From Bedellia somnulentella (taxonomy: Eukaryota; Arthropoda; Insecta; Lepidoptera; Bedelliidae): a stretch of DNA of 64,000 nucleotides. This document shows, piece after piece, positions 1-12,450 of the stretch. The DNA is taken from assembly GCA_963576735.1 (NCBI GenBank), contig OY755184.1, positions 4,960,001 through 5,024,000 of the forward strand. Direction: 5' to 3'. The notes under the pieces are model-generated. The model was not told where the DNA came from. It worked only from the letters and a program-made list of their open reading frames with translations, and did not search any database. Each line of letters opens with the position of its first letter. The stretch's first letter is position 1. Position numbers and translations under genes: made by a program.

Positions 1-635
1 GACGACAGACATGATGAAACTATCAGTTTTGCGTTTTTATCCAATGAAAATAATGGGATAATAATTCGACTACTATAATAGTATATCAGTGTAATATCGA
101 CGTAAAAGACGACTTTGAGGTTTTCAGAATTATTAAATGAATATTGGGCGCTGTGACTGGGGACCAATCACTAACTATCTTTTAGTTTATATTCTTTACC
201 CTACTCAACCTTCAAAAGTTGCCGAGGAATTTCTAATTCAAGAGCTCTGGCTACCCGTTCTTAGGAATTATAGCAAGTACATATGTATGTATTAATTGTA
301 AAAATAACAACAAACAAATATTTCAGCAAAACGAACGAAATAAGTAAGTACATTTGTAAGTTACTCTTTCATGGTGTAATGGATTGATCGCTCGAAGAAG
401 GCAAATGCTTGTACCTCGATGTGGCTAGACTACTTTTAAAGCGTAAAAACGTAAAATGCTGACTTTATAGACCATATTTCGAAATTGCAATTGCATTTAC
501 AAACCATTTATCACCCTTGAAAATCATCTCAACTATTATTGATGCTCGCCCTCAATTGTCATCTAATGGGCAGTTTAATCCATGCCAGTGTTTGGCAATA
601 TGTAATTCAATAATGCTATATCAAAGCGCGGTATA
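1..635. other. Intergenic DNA with one repeat fragment
   Basis: No gene is supported. Positions about 143-297 are the 3' part of the dispersed repeat called R-A in this annotation (full copies at 20967-21215, 35494-35740 and 54796-55040). It is recognised by the phrases 'ggaatttctaattc', 'agctctggctaccc' and the final ATGT-rich tail. The remaining sequence is AT-rich and has no recognisable coding content. Confidence 0.5.
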
Positions 636-757
636 CACTGAACCCGCCGGCCCGTATGTCGGCGGTCTAGTTTTTGTACATAGGTTCGACATGATACTTT
701 TCATACGGGCCGCGCCGCGCCGTGTTGTGTCGCTGGGCTTTGTCGGCGGTCTCAGTG
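636..757. mobile_element. Short GC-rich MITE-like element with inverted ends
   Basis: The ends CACTGA-ac-CCGCCG and CGGCGG-tc-TCAGTG are inverted. Inside them a second inverted pair, GGCCCGTATG and CATACGGGCC, makes the unit a nested hairpin of 122 bp. It is much richer in GC than its surroundings. No target duplication is obvious. An open frame that crosses it is an accident of GC content. Confidence 0.5.
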
Positions 758-2587
758 TGTTTTGCACTTAAGCAACCGCGGTAATGATTACAAACCTTTA
801 TTATATATTTATTTTTGTAATGCAACCGTCGATAATAAATAATTGAAATGTTTACTACCTGAACACTTTGCCCTACGTACTCAACCAGCACTACAATACG
901 TAAGCATAACCACATGGCCATCGAAAAACAGATTTTTACGATTATTACAAAACATTAGAATCACAAACTCTGCCCATTTGAGTACCTGTTGGAAGTTTAG
1001 TAGCTAAGAAGGCATTTATTGTTTCAAAATATTACATTTATTAAAAATCCATTGGAAATATATTGTGCAAAAAATATAGTTAATTCATTTCGTTCAGCAA
1101 ATTAAGTTTAGTATGAACCAACTAAAGTAAACAAGTAGTTGAAGTGAACATACAAGGGTTATTGCGAGTAACGATTATTTATAATCGCAAGTTACATCAA
1201 TGAGCAGCTTGTACTGTTAATCAAATAATCGCGGTTTCAAAAAGTAATCGAATACGTTCACGTCGGTGTTAACCATAGATTAGCATACTTAATCTGTCGC
1301 GTTAATTAAGGAATTTACTTCTACTAAAATGCGCTCAGGACAGGGGATTTACTAACATTCTTCATCTTTGCATGTGGTGTGAGAAGTCAATTGACCGCTG
1401 GGGTTTGTATTCTAGTCTAGTCTAAGAGGAAAGCAAAAAGACAATGTTCAATAACTTAGGTCTCTTTATTTTTCCAAAAGATATCACAACATGCACGAGA
1501 AAATACATTATCAACGTTTGTATGACATTTCATATGGCAAAACTGTTGGTAGTTGGACTTACAAATTAACAATATTGTGGTTTAACATAAGCTTAGATTC
1601 AGTATAAAAGGAATGTATTGTATCTTTAATAAATATTTTATTGGAAATTAATAAACCAAAACATCAGTAATGAATAAAAGAATGTCAGCAAAATAAAATA
1701 TAGACATAATAATAATGCTTTGCATAATATACAACACACATACTGAGATTGCACAAAATAAACAAATTGCCACACTTGAGCACTAAGTACATCAAGTTAC
1801 TTTAAAAAGCTGCAATAAAAATAACTCCAATTCTCGACTAGGCATACATTTTGTTAATATTCTTATACTACAATATTCTATACAAATTAATAAATTTATA
1901 AAATTCTATTAAATAAATGCAGTAATTTTTCACTCGCTTAAACATAGAAATGTGATGTCGCATGAGATTATATTCGTTTTTGTGCTTCGATTTCCATCTT
2001 ACTGAAAGCACGAGATCAATATGCTATAAGTATTAGTTTAGGGTTTAAAAAATTTGCGAACTGCGCCCATATCTCATTTATTAAGACACGAAGTTATCTG
2101 AGACATCAGTATTTCTGTAAGTACTATAGAATAGTAAAAAAACATTTATTTTTAGTGCTTTTTTTGTTACACTTATTTGAGTGACTCAATGCCTGAACTA
2201 AATTCATCTTATAGCAGTAGAAATAAATGGAATATTACGGCATTTAATCATTTAACTAGATCTGAATGAATTCCTTAAAATTCAACAATTCTCATATTAG
2301 TTTTACAGCAATACTCGCGGCTGTAAATTACAAAAGGATAGCTAGAGCTTGAGTATCAAAAATTTGTAAGCTTTTCTTGTAAAATATTGTAAAATAAAGT
2401 TTGTTTGGAAACGGGTCATTCCTAAAGCCCGATACCGACTTACGACTTTACTATTAGCAAAAAAATATATAAGTTCTAGAAATAGGTTAATGCCAATTTA
2501 AGCCATTATTTGAGATATTTTCTCATAGATTAAAAGCCAGATTTACGGTATTTGAGTAAATTTTTGCTACTGGGTATACTATTACTG
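758..2587. other. AT-rich gene-poor stretch downstream of GGA
   Basis: I see no conserved protein and no clear repeat in this 1.8 kb. Part of it may be a long 3' UTR of the GGA gene, which is read leftward from 10442 and stops at 2655. Minus-strand AATAAA words occur in it, but none can be tied to transcript ends from sequence alone. Confidence 0.4.
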
Positions 2588-2593
2588 TTTATT
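2588..2593 (-). terminator. Candidate proximal poly(A) signal of GGA
   Basis: A minus-strand AATAAA lies 62 bases beyond the GGA stop codon, a normal distance for a short 3' UTR. It is the first such hexamer after the stop. Use is inferred only; further hexamers lie downstream. Confidence 0.4.
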
Positions 2594-2654
2594 TATGCTC
2601 ATAGTTTACACATAGTAGTATATCTAGTATCAAAATGAATAAATAGATATCACA

Positions 2655-5600
2655 TCAATATAAAGTCATAGGAGGTAAAAGAACTTCCCCAATTTCAGAA
2701 CAAGTGTCGTTGTCACAGGAATACGTGAAGATGTATTTGAGAGTAATGGGAGTAGAGGGGGGACGGGAGATCAACATTAGTTGGGTCAGTGCGGGGGGAG
2801 GGAGGAAGGGGCGGAATGCAGGTAATACGTTTCCTGATGGAGACAACAGACGAATTTTGCAGCCCTGCAAAAAAAATACATACATTAATATATATTATTT
2901 TGATTGAAAAACAGGTCATCGAAAGGTAAAGACTATTTTGTTACGTTCTTGTTGTTAAGAAGTGAACTTAGCAAATGTCAGGTGAAGTTGATAGTTTGGT
3001 AGTCAGCTATAAATTTATATCCCTGTTTCCCTTGACTATAACGTATAGTGGAGAGACATTTCCCATTTGGCTGATTTGCTACCTTATGTTAAATATTGTA
3101 GGGAAGGTTTTCATAATAAGAGAACAAAAATGGGGGAGTCATTATATACATTTAAAAAGTCGGTACTGTCCTACTTTCGACTCTTTTTGTCAGAATGAGT
3201 TGAAAGTAAATAATAATACATAAAATAAAATAATCATTTATTTCAAAGTAAAAAGATTAATCTTTGATTTTTGAACGTCAAATTTCAACGTAATACTAAG
3301 TTTACTTGGGATTCGGAAGGTGTTTTGTTGAGAGAAGAACCCGTAAGAAAAGTAGTAATAAAGTAATAAAATAAGGCACAAGTTACCTTTGGTACAACAG
3401 CTTGAAATTTATAATCCTCTATCGGCGTAGTTTTCTTACTAGTTGTAGATACCACAAAAACATCGACATCCCTGCGAGGTTTATCTTCACAGAAATGCAA
3501 TATAACACTTATACCATCTTCCTCTTCGAAAGCCGTTAAAGACGGCATTTTACTTGGTTTAACACTTTCTACTGATATATCTATATCTGTCAATGGCTTC
3601 ATTTCTAACGTTTTATTGTCAACTTTGGTCGGTGATGTATCATTTGATATATTCTTTGAGGGTTTGGGTGTATTAACTATATTGTCAAGTACATTATCGT
3701 CAATTTTTATATTATCATTAGGTTTATTAGTATTTGTGTTGGAGTCTCCAATTTCTATCATAACATCATCAATCAGATTTTGTACTGGCGTCTGAATCAT
3801 TGGCATTCGTTGCTCAACTGGTTTGGAAAAGAAATCTAGATCTAAAATGGCTTCGTTATTTTGTAAGTTAGTTTCAGGTTTTCGCGACGGTTTTTCTAAG
3901 GCATTCATTGGTGTCTTCTTTGTTGTTCGACTGAAATTTAAATTACAAATGATAATATAGCAACAATGTTTGTGCTCCAGCAGATAACTTTATAAAAGAA
4001 GTCTACATTACGCAAGATGACATGTCAATTCAGAGATCAATATTAATGTAATGTCACATAAACAAATAGTATAGTTTGTTCATAAGGACAAATCCAACTG
4101 TTGAAGAGAATGGGCTGATAATGTATCAAATTTGTTGGTACGTACAGTAGTTGCAAAACGTAGTTGAGAGTATAAATTTGCTTTTTATCACTTGACATAT
4201 GACACAGATCATAGTTAGCACCAAAGTTACAAATAATGACTTGTGCTATGGGATCCGAACTCGACAATACATTTAATATTGCATAATACAAATATAAATA
4301 TTATCCAAAATAAAAAAAACACTATTTATGTTTATCACATAAATGTTGCCATCAGTAGGGTTCGACCCCGGGACCTCTGGACCCAGATGCTAGTCACCTA
4401 ACTACTCGGCCACGAACATCGTCAAGATTCTTTACTTGCGCCAGTTATTTGTACATGACATGCGATTAAGTTGAACAAGTTAAAAAGTTGGTTGCGGATA
4501 TTACTCGCGCATGTTGCATCTTTACTTGCTCCAGTTACTTACGTCGTGTACAAGCAGCCTCAAATATCGTTTAAATACATATATACATACATAGACCTAC
4601 GGCTATAAACCTCTAAAGGTGGTAGCCAGAGCTTCAGAAATCCTTCAGCCACTTTTGAGAATTAAGTGGGGAAAAGAAAGTAAAATAAATATAAAAGCAG
4701 TTTTTGGTGACGGGATAAGAAAATATCGTTTAGTTTTCGTTTATATTTTGTAAAATAAATTTAGTTTATATTTTGAATTATGATGACTGGTCCCTCGATT
4801 TCATGTTTCATGCTACAGTAATAGGATAACAAATTTTGTTGAATGAGAAAAGTTCAAGATAAGTTTAAACCAATACAGTTATCAAGAATAAAAGAGTATG
4901 TATGAGAAGAATAATGAAATGAATGTAAGTGGCGATCGATAGTCTCTGCCTACCACAATGAGAATAATGGGCGTCAGTATAAGTAAGTAAGTAAGATAAG
5001 TTTAAGCCAATACAGTGGCGCTGGTATTGTCATATAAATTTATTTATATTACCTGGCAAAATTATCTATTCTTTTAACATTTTCTGGAAGAGACTGTTTT
5101 AACAATTGCTCACTGAGAGAATCCAGCTCATTCCAACCTTCTTTCTTGTCAGGTTTATCTTCTAATAATATTGCTACATCATCTGAAATACGAAAATTTT
5201 CAAAGTCCTTTAAAAATCCAAGTATAATCTTAAAAAAATATCAACCTAAAGTAGAATCAATCTGTTGTGTGTCGAATTATCTACAAGATTTTTAAAATAA
5301 TTAAAACTTACCTTTAGGTAATAAATTTAGAGGTTTCAACGGCTCTACTATATTAGTAACACAAGCTTCTGATGCAAATATATCTAAATCTGCAATTGTA
5401 TTTGTATTATTTGTTTTGTTCAGATCATTTTCTTGACTACTGGCTCCAGCAAAATCTAGTAAACTTTCACCATTGGTGGATTGTCTTGGAGCCAATGGTT
5501 TCGTTTTCTTATTTTTTATGAATGTGTTGTATTCTTTGAATACTTCATCTAGTACATCACTTGCATGGATAATGTCATCTGAAATATTAGAAAAGATGGG

Positions 5601-8600
5601 ATTATATTGCAACTATACTCAACTGGGTCTGAATGGTGGCTGGTAAATTTAATATTGGACCACATCTGGCAGCATGGAATCGCCTTTTTCAGGCGCTTAG
5701 AACTAGAACTGCCATTAGACCTAAACAGAAAGAATAATGCGATAGCATGCAGCAGAATCCTCGAGGCTATCGCATTATACTTTTTGTCTCAGTCCAACCC
5801 TAACATTCCCATAGATTCGTAATTTATGGGCGATAAGGTGGAAATCCATTACGACTATCTCCATCATCCAACTTTACTCCATTCAATTTCCAAAAGTTCT
5901 GGATGGGTAGCTGTATACTATCCCAATAAGCTACTAGAGGCTACTATTAGAGTCTCTCGTAGCTTATTGGGATCTACAGCTGTAAGTAAATGAAGGTATT
6001 ACAAATTAGAATTCAGTTACAATAAAAATATATGTATTGGTTTAGCTATTTGCCTATCCAACAAAGGCCCCACACTTGTTGCCAATTCCGGTGAGAGAAT
6101 TAGTTAGTAATTAAGCTATCTACAACAATAAGAGCCTTTGCGCACCACGACATTTTGTCGCGCTGTTGGTGTGCTTCCATCGACAAAATTGCAAGGGCTG
6201 CTCATGTATCGACGGCGCAACAAAAAGTTGTGGTATCCAAAGCGTCTAAAGTAAAGTACTTAAATATTTCAAGTAACACGCACCCAATCCATCCTGATTA
6301 AGATGTTCAGCAGCCAAACTCTGCAGTGTGGGCCTGAGCGCACAGCACGAGTCGTACAGCTCTGTGATGAGCTGCAGTTCCTCCGGCGAAGCATTACAAG
6401 CTTGCTGCAGCATTTCTCTTAGTAATCCCGCACTGTCCAACGCAGAACTCACCTCGTGGACTCTTCTACTTACTGCTTCGTTTCGACGCTCTTCCTGATG
6501 AGTTTGTGAAGCATTTTAAATAGTATTAGCATTTGGGTTTTGAGTTGGGATGGGAAAAGTTTTACTGATTAATGTATAGACTTGATCCATTAGATTTACT
6601 CCAATATGAACGTAATAATAATACTTTATATGCTTTTTCTACCAGTGAAGTCTTTTTAAGAGATGTTATGAGCTATTATTTAGAAAGTATGTTAGCTCAA
6701 TAGCAGTTTTGTCTCCCAGCCTGGTCTATTACTCACCAATCCCCTTAAACACTATTTATTTAGTAACCACACAAAGCAACACTGCATAATGTATGGAGCT
6801 ATAATCATTATGTTTGGTTTTATGAAGTATTGCAGTTTTATTTTCAAATAGTGGATCAACCCAGCTTCGCACGGGTAGCGAAGTCATAATAATATCTGAG
6901 GTTTCTTCAATCACTGCTTGTCCTTTGTGAAATTTAGCGCAATCATTACAACTTATAGCACTCCTGAATACTCAGGGGTATCTTTTGCCCGTTCAAACGT
7001 TACACATTCTATGTATATGTCGTAGGATGATTTGATGTTTAGATTTTTTGCAAAAAACCTAGGAATTTTGCAAAAATCCGGATAATTAGACAACGGTTAT
7101 AATATTTTCTAATCTTACTAGGTTTTTTGCAAAAAAACTAGTTGGTTTAGTATGACTCCGAAACGAAATGTCAGTTTTTATGAATACTGTACACTGATTG
7201 GTCGATTGCAGTGCCCCATAAACGCGTCATCTCTGATTGGTTGTTAATTAAGACGTACTTACTTCATTGTTCCTATCTACATTTGATTTGATTGTTATTT
7301 TAATTTTAGTTATAAAAGTTCCTAAGTATAAAAATAGTATTGTCATTTCCCTTTATAACTCTAGCTATATACCTCAATACTACAATTTAATACGTACTTA
7401 CTTTATTTTTCCTACCTATATTGAAGACGTCCGTGGCCGAGTGGATAGGTGACTAGCTTTTTGGTCTGGAGGTTGCGGGTTTGATCCCCGCTGAGAGCAA
7501 CATTTATGTGATGAGCATATGTGTATTATATTATATTAAATATATCGGTGAGTTAGTATCCCATAATACAAGTGTTACTTATTTTGGGGTAACTTGATCT
7601 GTGTATAATATGTCCGAACGTGATTGTAATTTTACTCCAACAAAAGAGTAAAAAAAATATTCAATTCCTAGTATCAAATAAGTATTGTCATTTCTTACCC
7701 TTTATAACTCTAGCAATAATATCTCAATACCACAATGACAAACCAATCAGAATAAGTGTAGGCGAGCAATCAGAAATCAGCCAATCAGAATTAAAGAAGT
7801 ACAATCTTACTAAACCAACTAGTTTTTTTGCAAAAACCCTAGTAAGATTAGAAAATATCATAACCATTGTCTAATTATCCGGATTTTTGCAAAATCCCTA
7901 GGTTTTTTGCAAAAAACCTAAACATCAAATCATCCTACGACATATATATATATATACACATTCATTATGGCTTCACACGTGATGGAAGCTTAAAAAATGG
8001 AGTGTCTTCTCCCGTTTTCCCAAAATTCCCCTACACTACTCTCCTGATAAGTATACCATAACCCGTCCAGGAGTATGAAGAATAATTGTACCAAGTTTCG
8101 TTAAAAAGAAATAGAGAAATATCGTGTCCTTACAGCTCTGCACGACATCGAACGAAGCGGCACGATCATTCACGAATGAAAGACAAGAATGATCTAGTTC
8201 GGATATACGACATCCAACGACTGTGCCCGAGTGGTGCACGATCTCTCACAAACAAAAGACAAGAATGATCTAGTTGGGATATAAAGATCTACTCGGACGG
8301 GCACTGATATAAAAGAGATAGATTGATTCGTTGAAGATATATATCATTGGATTAAATCACTTCTTATCATCCCATGTTTACTCGACAATCCGAATTTTGC
8401 GGATACATGTTGTCGACTCAAAATCATTATTTTTTTACGTTTTATTATTCAGGTAAGGTTTCGATCGAGTCTACCGTACCCCGTGACGAAATTATTAATA
8501 TAGACCAGGGACGTTCAATGTATTCTCGGTATCGGATACTTTTTGTCAGTAATGAGGGTAGTTTTTGAATACGGTTAGCTAGTGACACTATCTCTGGTGA

Positions 8601-10442
8601 CAGGTTCAAAATTGCGTTTATTTACGACGCTAGTTTATTCATAATAACATTTTTAATAATCTAAATTGACCGACTCAAAAATGTTGATGAAATTGAAACA
8701 CCGCGCTGTTATTAAGTTTCTTACCAAACAAGGCAAAAGTAAAAAAAGTATCCACGAAGAGATGTTGACTGTTTACAGAGATTCTGCGCCTTCGATTTCT
8801 ACAGTTCAAAAGTGGTGGAGTGAGTTTAAAAGGGGAAGAGAGAGCATCGAAGATGATTCTCGATCTGGTTGGCCTGTTTCTGCCACTACCGAAGAAAATG
8901 TGCAAAAAGTTGAAAAACTTGTACTTGAAGATGCACGAATTAGGATCCATACGTTAGCAGAGATGACCAAGCTATCAGTAGGTACCATACACTCCATTCT
9001 TCACGACTTCCTAAACCTTTCAAAAGTTAGTGCAAGATGGTTGCCGCAAATGCTCACCGCAGCTCAGAAACAAGTGCGTGTTGAACGTTGTAAAGAGTTT
9101 TTGGAGCTCTGTAGCGATAATCCTATAATTATTTTCGACCGAATAATCACTGGGGATGAAACCGGGGTCATTACTACGACCCTGAAAGCAAGCACGATTC
9201 AATGCAGTGGCCCAAAAAGGGTACACCATCGCCAAAAAAGTTTAAAGTGACAAAATCAGTTGGAAAGCTCATGGCCACTGTTTTTTGGGATTCTAGAGGG
9301 GTTTTATTGCAGCAGGTTTTGCATACACTATGCATAATTTAAGAGAAGCTATTAAAGAAAAACGGAGAGGCAAATTGGCCGCGGGTGTGATGCTCCTTCA
9401 CAACAACGTGCCAGTTCAAAGGGCGCGCGTTGCGAAGGCTGCCATTCATGAGTGTGGCTTCGAAGTACTAAAATTATCCACCATATAGCCCAAACCTGGC
9501 ACCCAGTGATTATTTTTTGTTCCCTTATTTGAAGAAAGATCTCCGTGGAAAGAGAGACCTGATCTGTCTCCGACGATGATGAGCTCAAGGCAGCCGTAAA
9601 TTATCAATTTTCCGAGAAGGAAGTAAATTATTTTGTAGAGGGTGTAAAGAAGATGATTCCTGCAGAGGAGTAAACATAATGATGTTAAAAATATTTACCT
9701 CTCGGACCATAGTTTTAATAAGTCTGTTGGCATGTTGAAGATCTTCTGGTTTCTTGCTTTGTAGCAACTTCTGGAGTAATTTGGATTTTTCATCATCTTC
9801 GAAAATTGTGTTTTTACTTCTTCGATTTTGTGGTGGCTCATCTGGGGTTAGTGGTGGGAGAGGCTCTTTTATCACTCCTTGATTTTTTAGCATATCATAA
9901 GCCACTTTAAACTTTGATTCTTTTGGATACTCAACTGACCAAGTATGAAAAAGTTGGAGCACCTAAAGAAAAACTATGATTATTTCTAATTTCAACAATA
10001 ATTGTTTGCTTGTATTGGTCTTTATTTAAGATACTTACTCTAGTCCTTACTTCTTTTGCAGTTCTATCAGCTAAATATTTTGGAGATACCAGCTTGATCA
10101 TTTCATTTAGGAACCTAAATTTTCCAATTTCCGCTTGAAAGTTGACATCACCCCGCTTCATACAGCAATCCAACATAGAGAGAGCCAACATCGATTCCCT
10201 GGGATTGTTTGATTGAATTCGTGCAGCTAAAGCTTGGGCGGCTAATTGAGGACCATCAGTGGAATCTTTCATTATGGCCAAGAAGGCTTCAATCGCCGCC
10301 GAATCCGGAGCCGGAAGGCTCTCATTTGTTGCTTTTACTGTTAAAATATAATACTTTGTAGTGAAAATCTGATAAATGATTCTCTTGTAAAAGAGCAATA
10401 CTTACATATGAGTGCTTCCAAACTTGTTAATGTGATGTTCAT
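2655..10442 (-). CDS. GGA: ADP-ribosylation factor-binding protein GGA (clathrin adaptor), 8 exons
   Basis: GGA proteins are monomeric Arf-dependent adaptors that sort cargo at the trans-Golgi network into clathrin carriers. Coding exons are 10442-10406, 10337-10039, 9962-9699, 6494-6284, 5578-5312, 5182-5053, 3930-3387 and 2864-2655. They total 1962 nt (653 aa), close to human GGA1. Every intron is GT-AG and phases agree. The N-terminal VHS domain (about residues 5-140) contains the hallmark GKFRFLNEMIKLVSPKYL. Exons 4-5 give a GAT domain (about 200-310). A poorly conserved hinge follows, with candidate clathrin-binding stretches ESLLDFAG and ILDLDFF. The C-terminal GAE ear (about 515-653) starts at DISVESVKP. 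Of two close ATGs I chose 10442 because the other frame stops at once. The large intron 6495-9698 holds a foldback element, a SINE and a dead mariner. Confidence 0.93.
4340..4425 (-). repeat. tRNA-derived SINE head (Ser/Leu-like)
   Basis: On the minus strand this reads as a tRNA-like Pol III promoter: an A-box-like TGGCCGAGTAG, then a B-box-like GGGTCGAACCC. The same unit occurs on the plus strand at 7430-7510. The spacing and the lack of a closed acceptor stem suit a SINE head better than a functional tRNA gene. It lies in the GGA intron between exons 6 and 7 (3931-5052). Confidence 0.55.
4575..4715 (-). repeat. R-A dispersed repeat, partial copy
   Basis: This is the 3' half of the R-A family on the minus strand, inside a GGA intron. 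It begins at an ATGT/ACAT-rich tail and contains the diagnostic 'ggtagccagagct' and 'gtggggaaaag' blocks. Confidence 0.6.
4885..4990 (+). repeat. RTE-like LINE 3' end fragment
   Basis: The sequence 'aagtggcgatcgatagtctctgcctacc' matches 51748-51895 and 60170-60320 in pieces and ends near a (GTAA/ATGT)-rich run. In those copies the upstream part resembles the C-terminal tail of RTE-type reverse transcriptase ORFs, so this is probably a 5'-truncated LINE end. Confidence 0.45.
5909..5981. mobile_element. Short perfect-looking hairpin (MITE remnant)
   Basis: The arms AGCTGTA...CCCAATAAGCTAC and GTAGCTTATTGGG...TACAGCT are inverted around a spacer of about 28 bp. It lies in the GGA intron between exons 4 and 5. 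A second small hairpin built on ATAATGCGATAGC/GCTATCGCATTAT lies just before it at about 5734-5775. Neither has a visible target duplication. Confidence 0.45.
6131..6243. mobile_element. MITE next to GGA exon 4
   Basis: Inverted ends related to CCTTTGCG-CACCACGAC-TTTTGTCGCGC lie on both sides of a short centre, giving an element of about 113 bp. It ends about 40 bp before the exon 4 splice donor (exon border 6284). Arms are imperfect, so it is an older insertion. Confidence 0.5.
7021..7939. mobile_element. 0.92-kb foldback element with 130-bp arms
   Basis: Left arm 7021-7151 and right arm 7810-7939 are near-complete inverted copies. Each arm carries repeated blocks of the form TTTTGCAAAAA-CCTAG. 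The interior has weak TGATTGG-type words in inverted orientation and a direct repeat ('cctttataactctagc', about 7350 and 7700). A SINE head sits at 7430-7510 within it. No transposase is present. It lies in the GGA intron between exons 3 and 4. Flanks are ATAT-rich, so the exact ends and any target duplication cannot be fixed. Confidence 0.7.
7430..7510 (+). repeat. tRNA-derived SINE head inside foldback element
   Basis: A-box-like TGGCCGAGTGG and B-box-like GGGTTTGATCCCC are spaced as in a tRNA with a long variable arm. It shares family with the minus-strand copy at 4340-4425. It could be mistaken for a tRNA-Ser/Leu gene, but the acceptor stem does not close and a repeat copy exists, so SINE is preferred. 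Confidence 0.55.
8160..8292 (+). repeat. Two-copy tandem repeat (~77-bp period)
   Basis: Two diverged direct copies share 'aagacaagaatgatctagtt' and 'ggatata', at 8181 and 8258. The block lies between the foldback element and the dead mariner in the GGA intron. No coding content is recognised. Confidence 0.55.
8385..8508. mobile_element. Half copy of a palindromic MITE
   Basis: This segment is the inverted counterpart of 34686-34800. It includes the end sequence read as AATAATTTCGTCACGGGG on the other strand and the block GACTCGATCGAAACC. Only one terminus is present, so it is truncated. Confidence 0.55.
8666..9673 (+). pseudogene. Decayed mariner transposase in GGA intron
   Basis: The first part, to about 9165, reads as a mariner-type transposase: a paired helix-turn-helix N-terminus, then RWLPQMLTAAQK (the WVPHEL-type linker), then TGDET with the first catalytic Asp. 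After this the frame is broken by indels. Later fragments are still recognisable (FWDSRG, LLHNNVP where active elements have HxDNA, NYQFSEKEV), ending at TAA 9671-9673. The catalytic triad is not intact, so it is dead. No ATG or terminal repeat could be fixed. Its last codon lies about 24 bases from the GGA exon 3 splice donor (9698). Confidence 0.82.
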
Positions 10443-10660
10443 TTTTCATCACTAAAATTTCAGTATTTATAACGAAATTTACATTTTAATAAATACTTTG
10501 TTAATAAAAAACACCGAAATCAGAATGTATTTATTTTCGAAAAAAATACAACTTTTGACATATTACAATGACAATGAAGTCAATATTACGATGTTTGTAT
10601 TATCAATTCTGTCAATTTTATCAATCATTCGTATCAATCAATCAAATAATGGACATGGAC

Positions 10661-12450
10661 GACCAAGTTAAATTTCTTGGTGTTATTCTTGACTCAAAAT
10701 TATCAGGTATCCCTCACATGCAACATATTATTAATAAATGTGAAAAGAATATTAATATTCTTCGATGCTTGTCTGGTGTATGGTGGGGATCCCACCCATT
10801 TACTCAAAAACTTCTGTATAATGCATTAATACGTAGTCATTTAGATTATGGTACTTTTTTATTAGAACCACATGGTTGTATTTAGCAAGCTGTATTTAGT
10901 TAAATTAGACAATATTCAGTCAAAGTGTCTCCGCATCATCTTAGGAGCTATGAAATCCTCGCCTATTAATGCCCTTCAAGTAGAATGTGTCGAACCCCCA
11001 CTCAATTTACGAAGGCAGTATTTATCTGATAGATTTATAACAAAATTTTTGCAATCTTCGTCTCATCCTTTACTTCCATCTTTACAATCTCTTTCACTAA
11101 AAGTGGGAACCAGCCGTTATTGGTCTCACAAGTCCCTTCCACGTGTTTTTCAAAGTATAAATAAATTTAATCATTCCCTTTCTTCGTTAGTCAGATATCA
11201 ATCGAATCCCATATTTTCTACTCAATTTGCTTGTTTAATTTACCTCCCAGAAATCATTCTAAATTTAGGTATAGAAAAAGAGTCCCTCTCTCCTGATACG
11301 GAACTAAAATATAAAATTGATGTTCTTTGGAAAGATTGGCTTGTCATTTATACTGATGCATCTAAACTTTTGAACTCAGAGTGCGTCGGCTCCGCTGTTT
11401 GGATTCCCTCTCGCAAAATAATTTTGAGCATGAAATCTCCTGTCCATTCTTCAGTTTTTACTGGAGAAACTCTTGCTATTTTAGAAGCCGTCAAATTCAT
11501 CGAATCTCATTCCATTAATAAAGCGGTTATTTTTACAGACTCAAAAAGCTGTCTACAAGCTTTACAATCAAATCAGTTTCATGCCAAAACCAAATTTCCA
11601 TTAATCCTTGATTTGAAAACTGCTTTATATCGATGTTTCCTTAATAACATTAAAATAGTGTTAGCTTGGATTCCTAGCCATTGTGGCATTTCAGGGAACA
11701 CTCATGCCGATTCTGCAGCCAAGATTGCTTGTGATTCAGGAATTGATACCAATAAACTTTATTCTCATGACCTAGTAGCCCAATCATCAGTATTCCTTAA
11801 AAATTCTTGGTCTGAAAATTGGAAACATTCTATTCAGTTTAAAGGAAAATTTTACGCGGGTATTCAGCCGGAAATTCCCTCTAAGCCTTGGTTTTTTAAA
11901 TATAAACGATGCTCAAAGACATCTACCTCTACCATATGTAGAATGAGACTAGGGCATTGTTGTTCTCCAGTTTTTCTCGCTAAAATTAAAATTAAAGATA
12001 ATTCGTTATGTGAATGTGGACTTGAGGAAGGAACTTTGGATCATTTATTTTTTAACTGTTCAAAATTAACGACATCATTTTATGATATTCTCCCTTCTTC
12101 TATTCCTAAACCTACTAACATGATAAATGTGTTATCACTTGTTCATACTGACTTTGTGAAATCTTTAAGTTATTTCATATCTTCTAATGGCATTAAATTA
12201 TAATATCATCAAATTCGTAAAAAAATATTGTCTATTTTTATTTCTATATGTCATCTTAAAATATACATATATTTGTATCTATTAATCTCTTTCTGACTCT
12301 AAGATATTTAAAAACAATAATAATTAAATTTCGTTTTTATCGGACTTGTTTCAAAAAGTAAGCTGTTTCTATTTCACTCTGACGCTGGCAGAATGTATAA
12401 ACTGTATACGAGGGCCAATTAACAAGATAATAATAATAATAATGGACAAT
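10661..12450 (+). mobile_element. 5'-truncated I-like LINE with RNase H domain
   Basis: Exact 12-bp target duplications, ATGGACATGGAC, at 10649-10660 and 12451-12462 bracket the insertion. The coding part starts inside the reverse-transcriptase C-terminal region (DQVKFLGVILDSKL) and shifts frame near 10880. It then continues as an open frame to 12203. A ribonuclease H domain is present: YTDAS (about 11349), GETLAILEAV, FTDSKS (about 11536), HADSAAK (about 11703). A C-terminal Cys/His cluster CECGLEEGTLDHLFFNC follows. The 3' end is a short (TAA)n run, as in I-group LINEs. The frameshift and 5' truncation make it non-autonomous. It sits in the interval between the divergent genes GGA and EMRE. 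Confidence 0.87.

Noticed and set aside
517..771. Open frame in GC-rich sequence
   Set aside because: It crosses the hairpin element at 636-757 and has no family resemblance; the frame is a by-product of GC content.
2704..2907. Plus-strand open frame opposite the last GGA exon
   Set aside because: It is antisense to a clear GAE-domain exon with correct splice and stop; mere shadow of coding sequence.
7430..7510. Possible tRNA-Ser/Leu gene
   Set aside because: A- and B-box-like words are present, but the acceptor stem does not close and a related copy occurs at 4340-4425, so a SINE head is more likely.
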